Origin: Pagrus major
Lineage: Eukaryota > Chordata > Actinopteri > Spariformes > Sparidae
DNA: 64,000 nt
NCBI RefSeq assembly: GCF_040436345.1
Contig: NC_133216.1
Coordinates: 1,279,121 to 1,343,120 of the forward strand
Direction of reading: 5' to 3'
Shown: positions 1 to 11,856 of the stretch, in pieces
Layout of the letters: each line of letters opens with the position of its first letter
How positions within the stretch are numbered: the first letter of the stretch is position 1
Notes under the pieces: generated by a model
Database searches by the model: none
Told to the model about the DNA's origin: nothing
Seen by the model: the letters and a program-made list of their open reading frames with translations, nothing else
Made by a program: the position numbers and the translations under genes

Positions 1-294
1 AGACAGGGGGACAGACAGGGACAGACAGGGGGACAGACAGGGACAGACAGGGGGACAGACAGGGGGACAGACAGGAGGACAGACAGGGGGACAGACAGGG
101 GGACAGACAGGGACAGACAGGGGGATAGACAGGGGGACAGACAGGGGGACAGACAGGAGGACAGACGGGGACAGACAGGGGGACAGACAGGAGGATAGAT
201 AGGAGGACAGACAGGGGGACAGACAGGGGGACAGACAGGAGGACAGACGGGGACAGACAGGGGGACAGACAGGAGGACAGACAGGGGGACACAA
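1..294. repeat. 12-bp minisatellite (GGGGACAGACAG-type)
   Basis: Tandem units of about 10-12 bp built on GGACAGACAGGG, with single-base variants (GGATAGACAG, GGACAGACGG). The array is cut by the left edge of the window, so its full length is unknown. It should lie in a downstream intron of ltbp4, because exon 8 ends at 624 and the gene continues leftwards. Confidence 0.9.
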
Positions 295-623
295 TACTCC
301 TGCCTTGAAAAGTCTCGTCTTGAGGGTGTGGTGGCTGAAGTGTCGGGGGGAGGCGGTTCAGTAGCTGTGACACTTGTTGTTGCAGCGTTGGCTCTGACGG
401 GTTGACAGCAGCTGCCGCAGCCCAAACTAAAGCTGTGCTCTATTATCAGCATGAAAAATGGCCGAGGAGGGAAAAGTGCGAACACACTGAACGTCTGCAG
501 CCAGAGAGCTAATGTGAAGCAGAGACGTCTCATTACAGGATCATAAACGATAAAACACTGACTCACTTTCACCAGAAAGGCTCACACGATAAAATCATTC
601 CACGCAGGACAAACATGGCTCAC

Positions 624-2146
624 CTGCCCGTCTTTGACCTCTCTGAAGCAGTACTTGAACCCGGACTGCTGGTTGTACGTGCCGTCCCCCCTCAGGGTCT
701 GAGCCTCGACCGCCCCGCCGCCCGGAGCCGGAGCGCCCGCCGACCCAGAGGAGGAGGAGAGAGTTTGCAGGGCGGGACTGAAACCAGACACCTGGAACAA
801 AGAAGAAACTGTAACAAGAAACATCTGACTGTAAAACCACCGGACAATATGTCTTCTTTGTCTCCGTTACCTTCAGCACCTGGTGGATCTTCACGCTGGC
901 CTCAGGGGGGTGCTGCACTCGGACCTTCACCATGGAGGGGCCGGGGGCTGCACACAGTAACACGTGAGTGTTGAAGCTAAAGTCTGACATTACGTTAAAT
1001 CTTCCTCTAATAGACATTCAGAGCGATTCCTCTCTTACGTCCACACAGCCAGGAGCTGGTTAGCTTAGCTTAGCATAAAGACTGGAAACAGAGGGAAACA
1101 GCTAGCCTGGCTCTGTCCGACTCAAAATCAGACTCACCTCCAGCCCTCGCCGTCTCCTGGTTGTGTCCCAGCGGCACCAGGAACTCAGACTGGGTCAGCT
1201 CCTGATTAATGGGGGAGAGCAGCGCGGGCTTGACGATCTCATTGGTGGAGGAGGGCGGAGCAGCGCCGGCGCCGGCGCCGGTGGCGGCAGCGAGGGGCAA
1301 CTGGCAGAACTTCCCGGTGAAGTTTGGCGGGCAGAGACAGCGATCCTTCTGCAGGCAGACGCCGCCGTTCTTACAGAGCAGAGGACAGAGGACTGCAGGA
1401 CGGACAACACACACCTGATCAGGATTACATTACTCCTGCTGGAGGAAAGTAACTAAGTACATTTACTCAGGTACTGTATTTAAAGGGTTATTACACAGTA
1501 AAGTGTAACAGTACATGAAGCTGACAGTACTTTTACCTAAGTAGGATTTTAAGTACAGGATTTTTACTTGTAATTAGGGATGCTCCGATCAGGGTTTTTT
1601 GCCCCCGATACGAGTCCGAGTCCTTTGATTTTTGAGTATCTGCCGATACCGAGTCCCGATCCGATACTCTTATAATACATTTAAAAAATTAAAAAGATCG
1701 AAGAAAACTATCCAAGGTGTCCCTTATTTTTTATTATATTTTACCACCCCTCGATATCCCAAATTTACATATCTGACAGTTTGCAACTGCATCGTTCTCG
1801 TCACTCACTTTAAAATACTTCCACACAGCAGACATGGTGCGCCACAACTCGCCACTCCGCTTCAAAACAAACTGGCGTGCTGGTCTTCTGCGCATGCGCA
1901 TGTCGTAAACGGTGGTAGTAAATACTCATTTTATTTTTTTTATTTTGAATCACCAATAGCCCATATATCAACAATCTAATACAAATAATGACTAAATAAA
2001 TATATATAAAACCGATCTCTGATCGGGTCGTAACGTCCGAGTCCCGATCGAGTCTTCAGTGGCGTGATCGGCCCCGATTTCCGAGTCACGTGATCGGATC
2101 GGTACAACCCTACTTGTAATGGAGTATTTTTGTACATACTATGTTG

Positions 2147-2238
<92 letters not shown>

Positions 2239-3776
2239 GCTGAGGCCAACACTAACACACATCCATCATGTTTACTGCGGGCCTGGAAACACACTCTACT
2301 GTTTACTCTCTGGCTGTAACACAGTTGCATCCTGGGAGGTGTGGGCGTGCCCCCGCCCTCCTGACCCCCCTTCTGTTGCTAGGCGACCACAGGGTCATGT
2401 GTGAGGTCAGGTGATGTGAAGATATCAAACAAAGCGAGCTGCCCTGATGGGACGGAGGTGAAAATGGAGCGGGCGCCAACAGAGCGAGCCAGCCACTTCC
2501 TACTTCCTGTTTGAGTGCCTGCGACAGGAAGCGGCTGCATTGTTACCCAGAGTTCAGCGGGTGCTGAAGCTGCTGCCAATGAGAGGAAAATACCCAGAAG
2601 TCTGTGCAGCAGGAAGGAAACCGGCAGCTCTGATGGCAGGTTCGTCTGTGGCTGTGATCTCTATCAGCAGCTCTGAGATCTGAACTGTGAGAAATAATCA
2701 ATCAATCAATCATTATTGATTCTGTGATACGAGTCGTGTGCAGAGCTTCACTCTGTTAACCGTTTACTTTTCTTACTGAACGTGTTTGAGGGTGTAGTTC
2801 AGGGACTATTTAGTGGAGGCGGTGTGTCTCCCTCTTCATCTCCTTGCAGTCGGTGATGATTTGACCTACAGTTTAATACGTCTGCTGCTGATACCGATCA
2901 GACACACGTTATCCTGACCATTCAAACTAATACAACAGACATGAACGGTGCTCACCGTTTACTACGTCATTATACAGATCGACCCTTCAGCCCCCCAACT
3001 GTGACTGACCTCCAGCCTCCCTGCTTCAACTACATGAACCTGATATTACCTTCTGGCAGGAGGTTCATAAGGTAAGCCGTGTATTTGGGTTACCTGTTCC
3101 CTCCCATGTCCGATATCTATTTCAGATCCTAAGTGCAGCTGGCAGGAGGTCATCATGAGACCAGATGTTCCTACTGTGGATGACTGGACTGAAATCATTT
3201 ATGATATTTTCATGACATTTGTAATGAGACTCCACCAGGAAAGGTTTGGTGGTTTAATGTAAACTCTGCTCTGGACATTGTGAACAGGTCTGATTGTTAC
3301 AAAGGTTCATGACGTCTGTTTAATGTAACGGCCCTTATCTGCTTCCTGACAATGTATCTGAACTCAGTTGTATCACTGTTTCACTACAGAGGGCGTTTGT
3401 TTGTTTGAGTTATGTATAAATGATAATACTGGATGTATGGACTCTGTGGTAACTAAATAAAAAGGGAACTGAACCTGATAATTCGGTCGGTTATTTGATT
3501 TTCAAGCCAAATATGTCAAACATCGTCTGTTTCCGGCTTCTTAAAATTAAAAATGTGCTGCTTTTTTGTCATTTCTGACAGTAAATGAAGAGTCTTTGGG
3601 TTTTGGACGGTCGGTTGAACAAAACAAGCAGTTTGAAGACTCGACTCATTATTACATCCGTGTCTTATTGTTCTTCATGCTCTGGTTTCTGTTTTGTTCT
3701 GCCTCTTGTTGTGTGTTCATGTCCACACCCTGTGCATGTACGCTTGTATTTGAAATGTTTGTTTATTCTTCTAGTG

Positions 3777-3832
<56 letters not shown>

Positions 3833-3913
3833 AGAGATGCTGCATGTGTGTGTTGGTGTAAACACAATGACCTAATTATTACCCTGGACATCGCCCCACA
3901 GATGGACTGCATC

Positions 3914-3962
<49 letters not shown>

Positions 3963-6394
3963 TGGGAGGTAACTGGGGCAAAAGAGAAAACAACCAGAGC
4001 GATGGAAAAAGGAGTGCAGCGATAAACACAGAGATTAAAAAGATGAAATGATATAAACACAGATGAATAAACACATGAAACTGTGTGAGTCACTGATCTG
4101 ACAGCTCTGTGCTCCACGTTTGGTTCCTGCGGCTCAGAAACACCCAACATGCTAACATGTTAGCAAACAGCTGTCTGCTCCTTCACCAAGTCGACACAGA
4201 GCCCATCGACTGTGTCCAGTACTGCAAAACAGTTCAACAGCCAAGAACTAAACCTCAGTCATTTCCTCCTGATGGTATAAAGTCAGGCTCAGCCATCATC
4301 TCCTCCTGATGATATAAAGTCAGGCTCAGCCATCATCTCCTCCTGATGATATAAAGTCAGGCTCAGCCATCATCTCCTCCTGATGATATAAAGTCAGGCT
4401 CAGTCATCATCTCCTCCTGATGATATAAAGTCAGGCTCAGCCATCATCTCCTCCTGATGATATAAAGTCAGGCTCAGCCATCATCTCCTCCTGATGATAT
4501 AAAGTCAGGCTCAGCCATCATCTCCTCCTGATGATATAAAGTCAGGCTCAGCCATCATCTCCTCCTGATGATATAAAGTCAGGCTCAGCCATCATCTCCT
4601 CCCGATGATATAAAGTCAGGCTCAGCCATCATCTCCTCCCGATGATATAAAGTCAGGCTCAGTCATCATCTCCTCCCGATGATATAAAGTCAGGCTCAGC
4701 CATCATCTCCTCCCGATGATATAAAGTCAGGCTCAGTCATCATCTCCTCCTGATGATATAAAGTCAGGCTCAGTCATCATCTCCTCCTGATGATATAAAG
4801 TCAGGCTCAGTCATCATCTCCTCCCGATGATATAAAGTCAGGCTCAGCCATCATCTCCTCCTGATGATATAAAGTCAGGCTCAGTCATCATCTCCTCCCG
4901 ATGATATAAAGTCAGGCTCAGTCATCATCTCCTCCCGATGATATAAAGTCAGGCTCAGCCATCATCTCCTCCTGATGATATAAAGTCAGGCTCAGTCATC
5001 ATCTCCTCCTGATGATATAAAGTCAGGCTCAGCCATCATCTCCTCCTGATGATATAAAGTCAGGCTCAGCCATCATCTCCTCCTGATGATATAAAGTCAG
5101 GCTCAGCCATCATCTCCTCCTGATGATATAAAGTCAGGCTCAGTCATCATCTCCTCCTGATGATATAAAGTCAGGCTCAGCCATCATCTCCTCCTGATGA
5201 TATAAAGTCAGGCTCAGCCATCATCTCCTCCTGATGATATAACGTCAGGCTCAGCCATCATCTCCTCCTGATGATATAAAGTCAGGCTCAGCCATCATCT
5301 CCTCCTGATGATATAAAGTCAGGTGAAGTCTCGTAGTCCACAGAACATTTCTGGAGCTTCACAGTGAAACAGAGTTGCAGCGTTCTGCTGAACAGCTGAA
5401 GCAGCTGGAGATGATTGAAACATCAGATGTCTCCGTGCAGCTCGTCTGCTGTGATCACAGTCTGCAGGAGAGACGTTCATCCTGTTTCAAGCTCAAATCT
5501 TCACTGTAGCTTCTAAGCTTACAGCGTTAGCATGCACCTCATCTGAAGTGAGAGCACGAGCCCGGCAGCACGTTGTGACATTTCCATTTCATTAAATGAC
5601 CAGCCGTGTTTTTGACCGTTTTATCTACAAGATGTTTGAGGCAGCAGAACCAGGTGTTCTCAGGACCTCTGCAGACGGGTTTCTGACAACAAAGCAAGTC
5701 TTTGTGATGAGACGTCAGGAGACACTTGATGTTCTGCAGATCCTGTGTGTTGTGCTGGAAGCCGGGCGTTAGTTTATTATAGCGAGCTCCATTTCTAAAC
5801 TAGCGTTAGCTACTGTTGCTCTCTGTTAGCGGACTGTCTCTGAACATCTGCGTCCTTCTCAGAGAAAATCTCAAGTCCAGCAGCATTAAACAACTTCAAC
5901 AAATCATCCAAAGGGTTGTAGAGTCATCGGGGTGCATGCTAACACTTTTAGTTTAGCAGCTACAGTGAAGATTCCTGCTTCAAAAGGGAGTAAATAACGT
6001 CTCCTCAGATCAGCTTGTGATCTCTGGGTTCTGGATTCGTGAACTGTTCCTTTAAGGTCGTCAGCTAGCTGTCAGCATCTCACCTGGTTCCTTTCAAGGC
6101 AAACTTCACGCTAAAGCCTGACGCACAACAGGATGTCCTCCTCTCCCATCGGCACACGGTTGCCTTCAGATGGAGAGCGAGAGTAACAAGGAGACGGTGG
6201 CGAGAGGAAGACGTCCCTCTTCAAATAATCAGGACTTCTCACAAGATGGAGGACAAGCTGCTCTGTTAACGCGCATGTGTGCCGATAAAGTTCATTCAGA
6301 GGGAGAAAATCAGTGTTAGAGGCTGAGGAGGCACCGTGGAGGGGGGGCGGATTGACCTTTTGACCCCATGATGTCATCACCTCCTCCCTCACTC

Positions 6395-6469
<75 letters not shown>

Positions 6470-6624
6470 TGTGTGTGTGTGTGTGTGTCTAGTCTTACCT
6501 CACTGCTAAACATTCACACATCACCAAGAAAACATCCCGGGCACGTGTGTGCGCGTGTGTGTGTGAGTGTGTGTGTGTGAGTGCATGTGTGTGTGTGTGT
6601 GCATGTGTGTGTGTGTGTGAGTGA

Positions 6625-6655
<31 letters not shown>

Positions 6656-9600
6656 TTAAGTTAATGATAAATGAAAGCCACATGTCAGCCGTGTTTCTCC
6701 TCGTTCTCTCTGTTTCACATATTTCGCTGAACGTGTTTCAGAACCAAACCAACAACAATCTCCGCCGGCTGCTTCGGATCCAGCTGCAGGTCACGTGACG
6801 CAGCTGGAGCAGCTTCACACGGTGCACATGTTCCCTCATATGTTGAAGCTTTACTGCAGCAACTGGGTTTTATTTCCATGGCAGCGCTCCGGCACGTTGA
6901 GGTCCAGTTTCTCTGCTTGGTATTTTGGTGGGAGGTCCGTTCAGTCCATTCTGTGGAGTTCCTCCCCAAAAATGCATCAGGACGTCAGAGCTACAGCGGC
7001 TACAGAGGTAGACAACAAACACTCGACGGCTCTGCTGAACATCCTGAACCGTCCGGTCCAAAATGCTGCTGCAGAGCTTCAGACCAGATCCTCCGTGAGT
7101 CTGGATCTCATCTTTCTTTTGAACACGGAGTCATTTCTGCAGCTCTGGTCCCTCAATCACAACAATAACCAAAGACAACAGCTGGAGTTAGTGAGATTGT
7201 AGAAACCAGCTCCTCTTCTGGAGCACCTGAACGCACCTGAACCTGAACGCACCTGAACCTGAACGCACCTGAACCTGAACGCACACCGCCCGACTACACC
7301 GACAACCGGCCCGTAACTCTCACTGATGTGTCAGCAGCTATCAACTGATCCAGTTGAACTGGGTCATGAATCACATGCTGTTTGTCAGTTTGTTGTATTA
7401 AAGTCAAACCTCATGTAGTTTTGTGTTAAAGCGCTCAGTGAACTACATCGTCTCATCAGCACCAGAACCAGCACCAACACGGAGCCAACTGGGCTCAGAA
7501 AAGCTGTGACGTCACTGACGACTCTGTCGGCTGTGACGTCTTTATAAGGCTTCAGCTCTCTGTCACCATTTTAAATCTCCAGCCTGACAGCGACGGTCAC
7601 AGGAGGAGCCTCGACTGCTGTGATGGGTGATCAGATAAACTCACTGAACTCATGCAGTCAGTCGCTGATATATCAGGATATCAGTCGATCAATAACCTCT
7701 GGCTTATCGGTTAATGCGCTGCAGTTCTGACCCGTTCTTATGTTGGATTTGCTTCTTCCAGGCTTGTTTCAGGCTCACAGACTCGAGCCATCATCATGTC
7801 ACCTGCTGAGATCAGGTGAGTCCTCAGCCCGACATGAAAACACTGAAGCTACACAGGAGAAGTTAGAAGTCAAAAGTTGGACTTACAGACTCTGAAGCCC
7901 GGTCCGTGGGAGCCCGGTCCGTGGGAGCCCGGTCCGTGGGAGCCCGGTCCGTGGGAGCCCGGTCCGTGGGAGCCCGGTCCCTGTGAGCCGTCTCTCCTCG
8001 CTCCTCCCGCCTCACTGCTGCTGTACAGCGTGGTCACGTTGCCTCGCTCGCAGTAGTTGACACATCGCTCCTGGCTGCAGCGCACCTTGCAGATGGTCGG
8101 CGTGAACATCACCTGGATCCTCTCCACCCCTCCTCTTCCTCCTCCTCTTCCTCCTCCTGTCGGTCCATCAGCTGACAGAGGAGAGATGAAAACAATGAAG
8201 ACGGACAGCAGCACGCAGCAGAGTCGAGGCTGCAGCATTTCACTTTGTGTTGCAGTCAAAGTTTCTGAGCTCGTTGCATCGTCCAAAAACTCTCCCCTCT
8301 AACTCGACCTCCCTCCTTCTCTCTCTCTCCCTCTTCCTCTGTGGTGGAGTTAAAAAAAACAGTCGCAGGAAAAAAAGGAGGGAAGAAGAAAAATGAGCAG
8401 AGGCCCCCCCCCCTCTCCACGATCTGTTTTCCTCTAAACACTCCTGTGTGTGTGTGTGTGTGTGTGTGAGCGAGCGAGCAACAGTGTGTCTGGGGAGAGA
8501 GAGAGAGAGAGAGAGAGAGGGTGGTAGAGAGATAATTGGGAGCAGTGAGCAGGACTGGGCTCGACTCCAAACTAAATGTTGAGCATGGATCTGCTCCATC
8601 ACAGAGAGAGAGAGTATGAGTATGTGAGTGTGTCCCTCCTCCCCCTCCTTACTTTCTTCTTCTCTTTGTTATTAGACTTTGAGAACTTGTATCATTGCTA
8701 CAGTTTCATAACAGACCACAGGACTGATGATGCAACCCTGGTTTAAGTTTCAGGGGCTGAAGCTAAAAGTAGCTCCTGACTGCAGTAACCGGTGCTCCTC
8801 ACAGCACACCGGGACTTTAAAGGAGGACGGAGCAGACCATCTACTGAACTGAGGTCCTCTGTGGAAGAACAAGAAGAAGATGAACAACCACCACTGAACC
8901 AGACTCCCTTAACAAATCAGCTAATTTTCAGAGTTGTTGAGTTAAAACAAACTTTATAAAGTGCTAAAGTCTGACCTGCCAACATTTAGCAGCTGTTTGA
9001 ACACACTGTTTACACTGATTTCACCATTTACACTCACTTTATGAAAGAAGAAACATTTTATTGATCTAAACATGTCACATTTTACAAATACACTAAACAG
9101 TAACCAGTATAGGCGACTTCTTTGTCCCCAGACTCCCTTAACAAATGTGTGAGTTTAGTGAGTTGTTGAGTTGGAGACACTTTATAAACTGTGTGAAACT
9201 CTGTCTCTGACTGATTCTGACTTATTTGTTCCTTCTTGTAAATTCAGCAAATGTTCTACATGAACTTCTTTCTGTCTTTGAGTAGAAACATGGAGTCTGT
9301 TTGTCTCACTGATGTGTATTTGCACATGCAGCAGGGTGGTGTGTTGTTGCCAGGCTCCATCCTTTGTTTACCAAAACTTAAAATAGGGTCACCGTTTTTA
9401 GTCACTTTGTGTTTTGAGTGATTAAGATGAAATTCTTTGCAATTTATGATACCAGTTAGCAGAATGTGTCATAATATTCATGTCATATGACTCGAGATCT
9501 CTCGATGTGAAGCTACAACTCGCTCTATTCAGCTGCGTAATGAGATTTCAGCTAATCACATCCGACAATGTGGCTGAAGTGGTTCTTGTTTTGCTGTCGG

Positions 9601-9722
9601 ACCCTCGTCAGGGGCCCGGCGGGGCAGAGGGCCGAGGTGGGTTTGAGTGGAATAGAGGCTGGTTGTTTCTGCTGCTGTTTGTCTATGAGCTCATGTCCTG
9701 ACTCACACACACACGCACACAC

Positions 9723-9774
<52 letters not shown>

Positions 9775-11791
9775 TGAGCCAGTGTGAGAGCTACAGTGAA
9801 GCAGAACAACTATAAACAAAGTAGAAACACTGTGCACATTATGACAGCATCATCTCAACACACTCCACCTGCAGGTGACACATCTGCGTCTTAACGCTCC
9901 ACTGTTAGCATGATCATGACCTGGTCCTGTTAGCTTTAGCCTCAGTCTGTTAGCATGATCATGACCTGGTCCTGTTAGCTTTAGCCTCAGTCTGTTAGCA
10001 TGATCATGACCTGGACCTGTTAGCTTTAGCCTCAGTCTGTTAGCATGATACTGTGTAAAGTATGTAGTCCTCATGTGCATATCTGAGGGTTTTGCTCTGG
10101 TTTTTAGAAAAGAGCGATTTTCTTAATTCTTGAATGAATGAGTGCTCATATGACCTGTTCTCCAGTCAGTTCTCTCCACAGCCGGACAATAACAGGAACT
10201 CTTTACTGGTCTAATCACAGTGATCGAGGCTGAACTATGAGACTGTATTAACATTCACCTTATCTGAAGCTCACACTCAGTAAAAACAGGCATTCCAGCT
10301 CCATTAAATCACCGTCAGCTCCTTCCAACGACGTATGGCTGACAGACACGACCTGGACGTGTACAGTTTATCTGTCAGCGCCGGCGTATCAGCCTCACAA
10401 CACTTATTATTGTATAACATAATGACCCCTGTGTTGTGGTATGTGTGTTAAATACACTGTACGCTCGTGTTCACGTGTACAAACATGGTACTGCTTGATT
10501 ATCATGTCTGCTCTCTTATCTGTAAACCCAACACCACCAGATAAACATTACACACAGTGAAACACAATGAGGTTTGGTCATGGAGGACTGTTTTATCATC
10601 AAATCAGCAGGAAAAATAATAACATTAATACTTTTCCTGATACTTTGAGTCCTATCTCGTTATTTTGATGGTTAAGACTGAAGCAGAACAGGAAAGCTTT
10701 CTGGCTAACTCTGGAAATGCTTCTGTGCTTGTGTTTGTTTGTTTTAAGCTAGCTTGTTGTGTTGTGACTGCAGGATCATCCAGTCTAATAATGTAGAAAT
10801 TGTTTGACAGTGGTTGTGTTAGCTTTAGCCTCAGTCTGTTAGCGTGATATGATGACCTGGGACCCGTTAGCTTTACTGACCTGCTGGTGCAGTGAAGTGG
10901 ACGGTGTACTGGCCCTTCTGAGTGTGGAAAGACTTCACTGAGGACGATGACGTCGATGAAGATGAGGAGACAGAAGAGGACGAAGAGGACGAAGAGGAAG
11001 TCACAGTGACAAGTTTCTTTCTTTCCTTCTCAATGTGCTTCATCAGCAGGGCGGCCATCTTGTCTCCTCTTCCTCCCCGTGAGAGCGTCTTTCTCAGCAG
11101 CACAGCCTGGGCCTCCCTCAGACTGACACACACACACACAGACACACACACACACATAAGCTTCTGTAGGACAACAGCTAACATTAGCATCCATCCACTT
11201 CCTAGCTAAACATTTCTGTCACACGGCACAACAGGATTCATTTATTTAAACCTGAACGTAAAACAAACTGGATGCAATCAGTCGTGTTAGCGAGGACGGC
11301 AGTGAATGCTAACGTTAGCTAATGTCATCAAACATGTTGTCTGACGTCCCTCCAGACTCTCACTCTACTTTTTCTCTTCAGCATTTGATTCATCAGGAAA
11401 CATTTTCTTCACAGCATCATAAAATCATCCGATCACTGGAGCGTCACACCCTGAACCCGACGTCGGAGGAAAATGGCCGCCGTATGAAGACGGTCTTTTG
11501 AATTACACGCCATGGAGAGACTGACAGGTCGGCACCGGTAACCAAGGGAGACGGAGTTTAGCACAGCTGTGAGCTAAAATATCAAAATATGAAGTTCACA
11601 CACAACAAATGTGGCTGCTGTCACATCTGACGGCGTGTTTATGGACCGGTGTTAGAGCAGGAATGTTCTGAAGCCGAGCGTCACGCGTGGGAGGGCTGAG
11701 ACCAACTGAATGATTTAAAATGACCTTTAACAGGCTGATGGAGAGCAGCTCAGACCTGCTGAACATCAATCTGTCCTGCAGGCCAGAGCTG

Positions 11792-11856
<65 letters not shown>

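Larger units (their letters stand above)
1393..7886 (-). other. ltbp4 intron between exons 5 and 6 (6.5 kb)
   Basis: Contains the hAT MITE, several microsatellites, the 37-bp minisatellite at 4265-5323 and dispersed repeats. The rest (2400-3770, 5480-6390, 6660-7330) shows no convincing coding exon. The short ORFs at 6715-7202 on both strands have no recognisable domain and are treated as noise. At 7218-7283 there is a small (ACCTGAACCTGAACGC)n repeat. Confidence 0.8.
8172..10880 (-). other. ltbp4 intron between exons 4 and 5 (2.7 kb)
   Basis: Holds the short-isoform 5' sequence, GT and GA microsatellites at 8445-8520, a family A repeat at 9037-9282, a (CA)n tract at 9703-9772, and three 45-bp units at 9904-10049 with a degenerate single unit at 10819-10873. 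I see no additional exon. Confidence 0.8.

Noticed and set aside
615..974. Plus-strand ORF of 119 codons
   Set aside because: Antisense shadow of ltbp4 exons 7 and 8, whose splice sites, phases and LTBP motifs are clear on the minus strand. The same holds for 1163-1456 and 14322-14741.
2139..2404. Poly-(His-Thr) and poly-(Cys-Val) ORFs
   Set aside because: Translations of (CA)n/(GT)n microsatellites. Many similar ones across the window were ignored.
6715..7202. Overlapping ORFs of 60-135 codons on both strands
   Set aside because: No recognisable domain, no plausible splice partners and no repeat of known coding capacity. Likely chance.
8240..8286. Longer start for the ltbp4 short isoform at 8286
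   Set aside because: The codon at 8286 is TTG, not ATG. The first in-frame ATG is at 8238 and directly precedes a good signal peptide.
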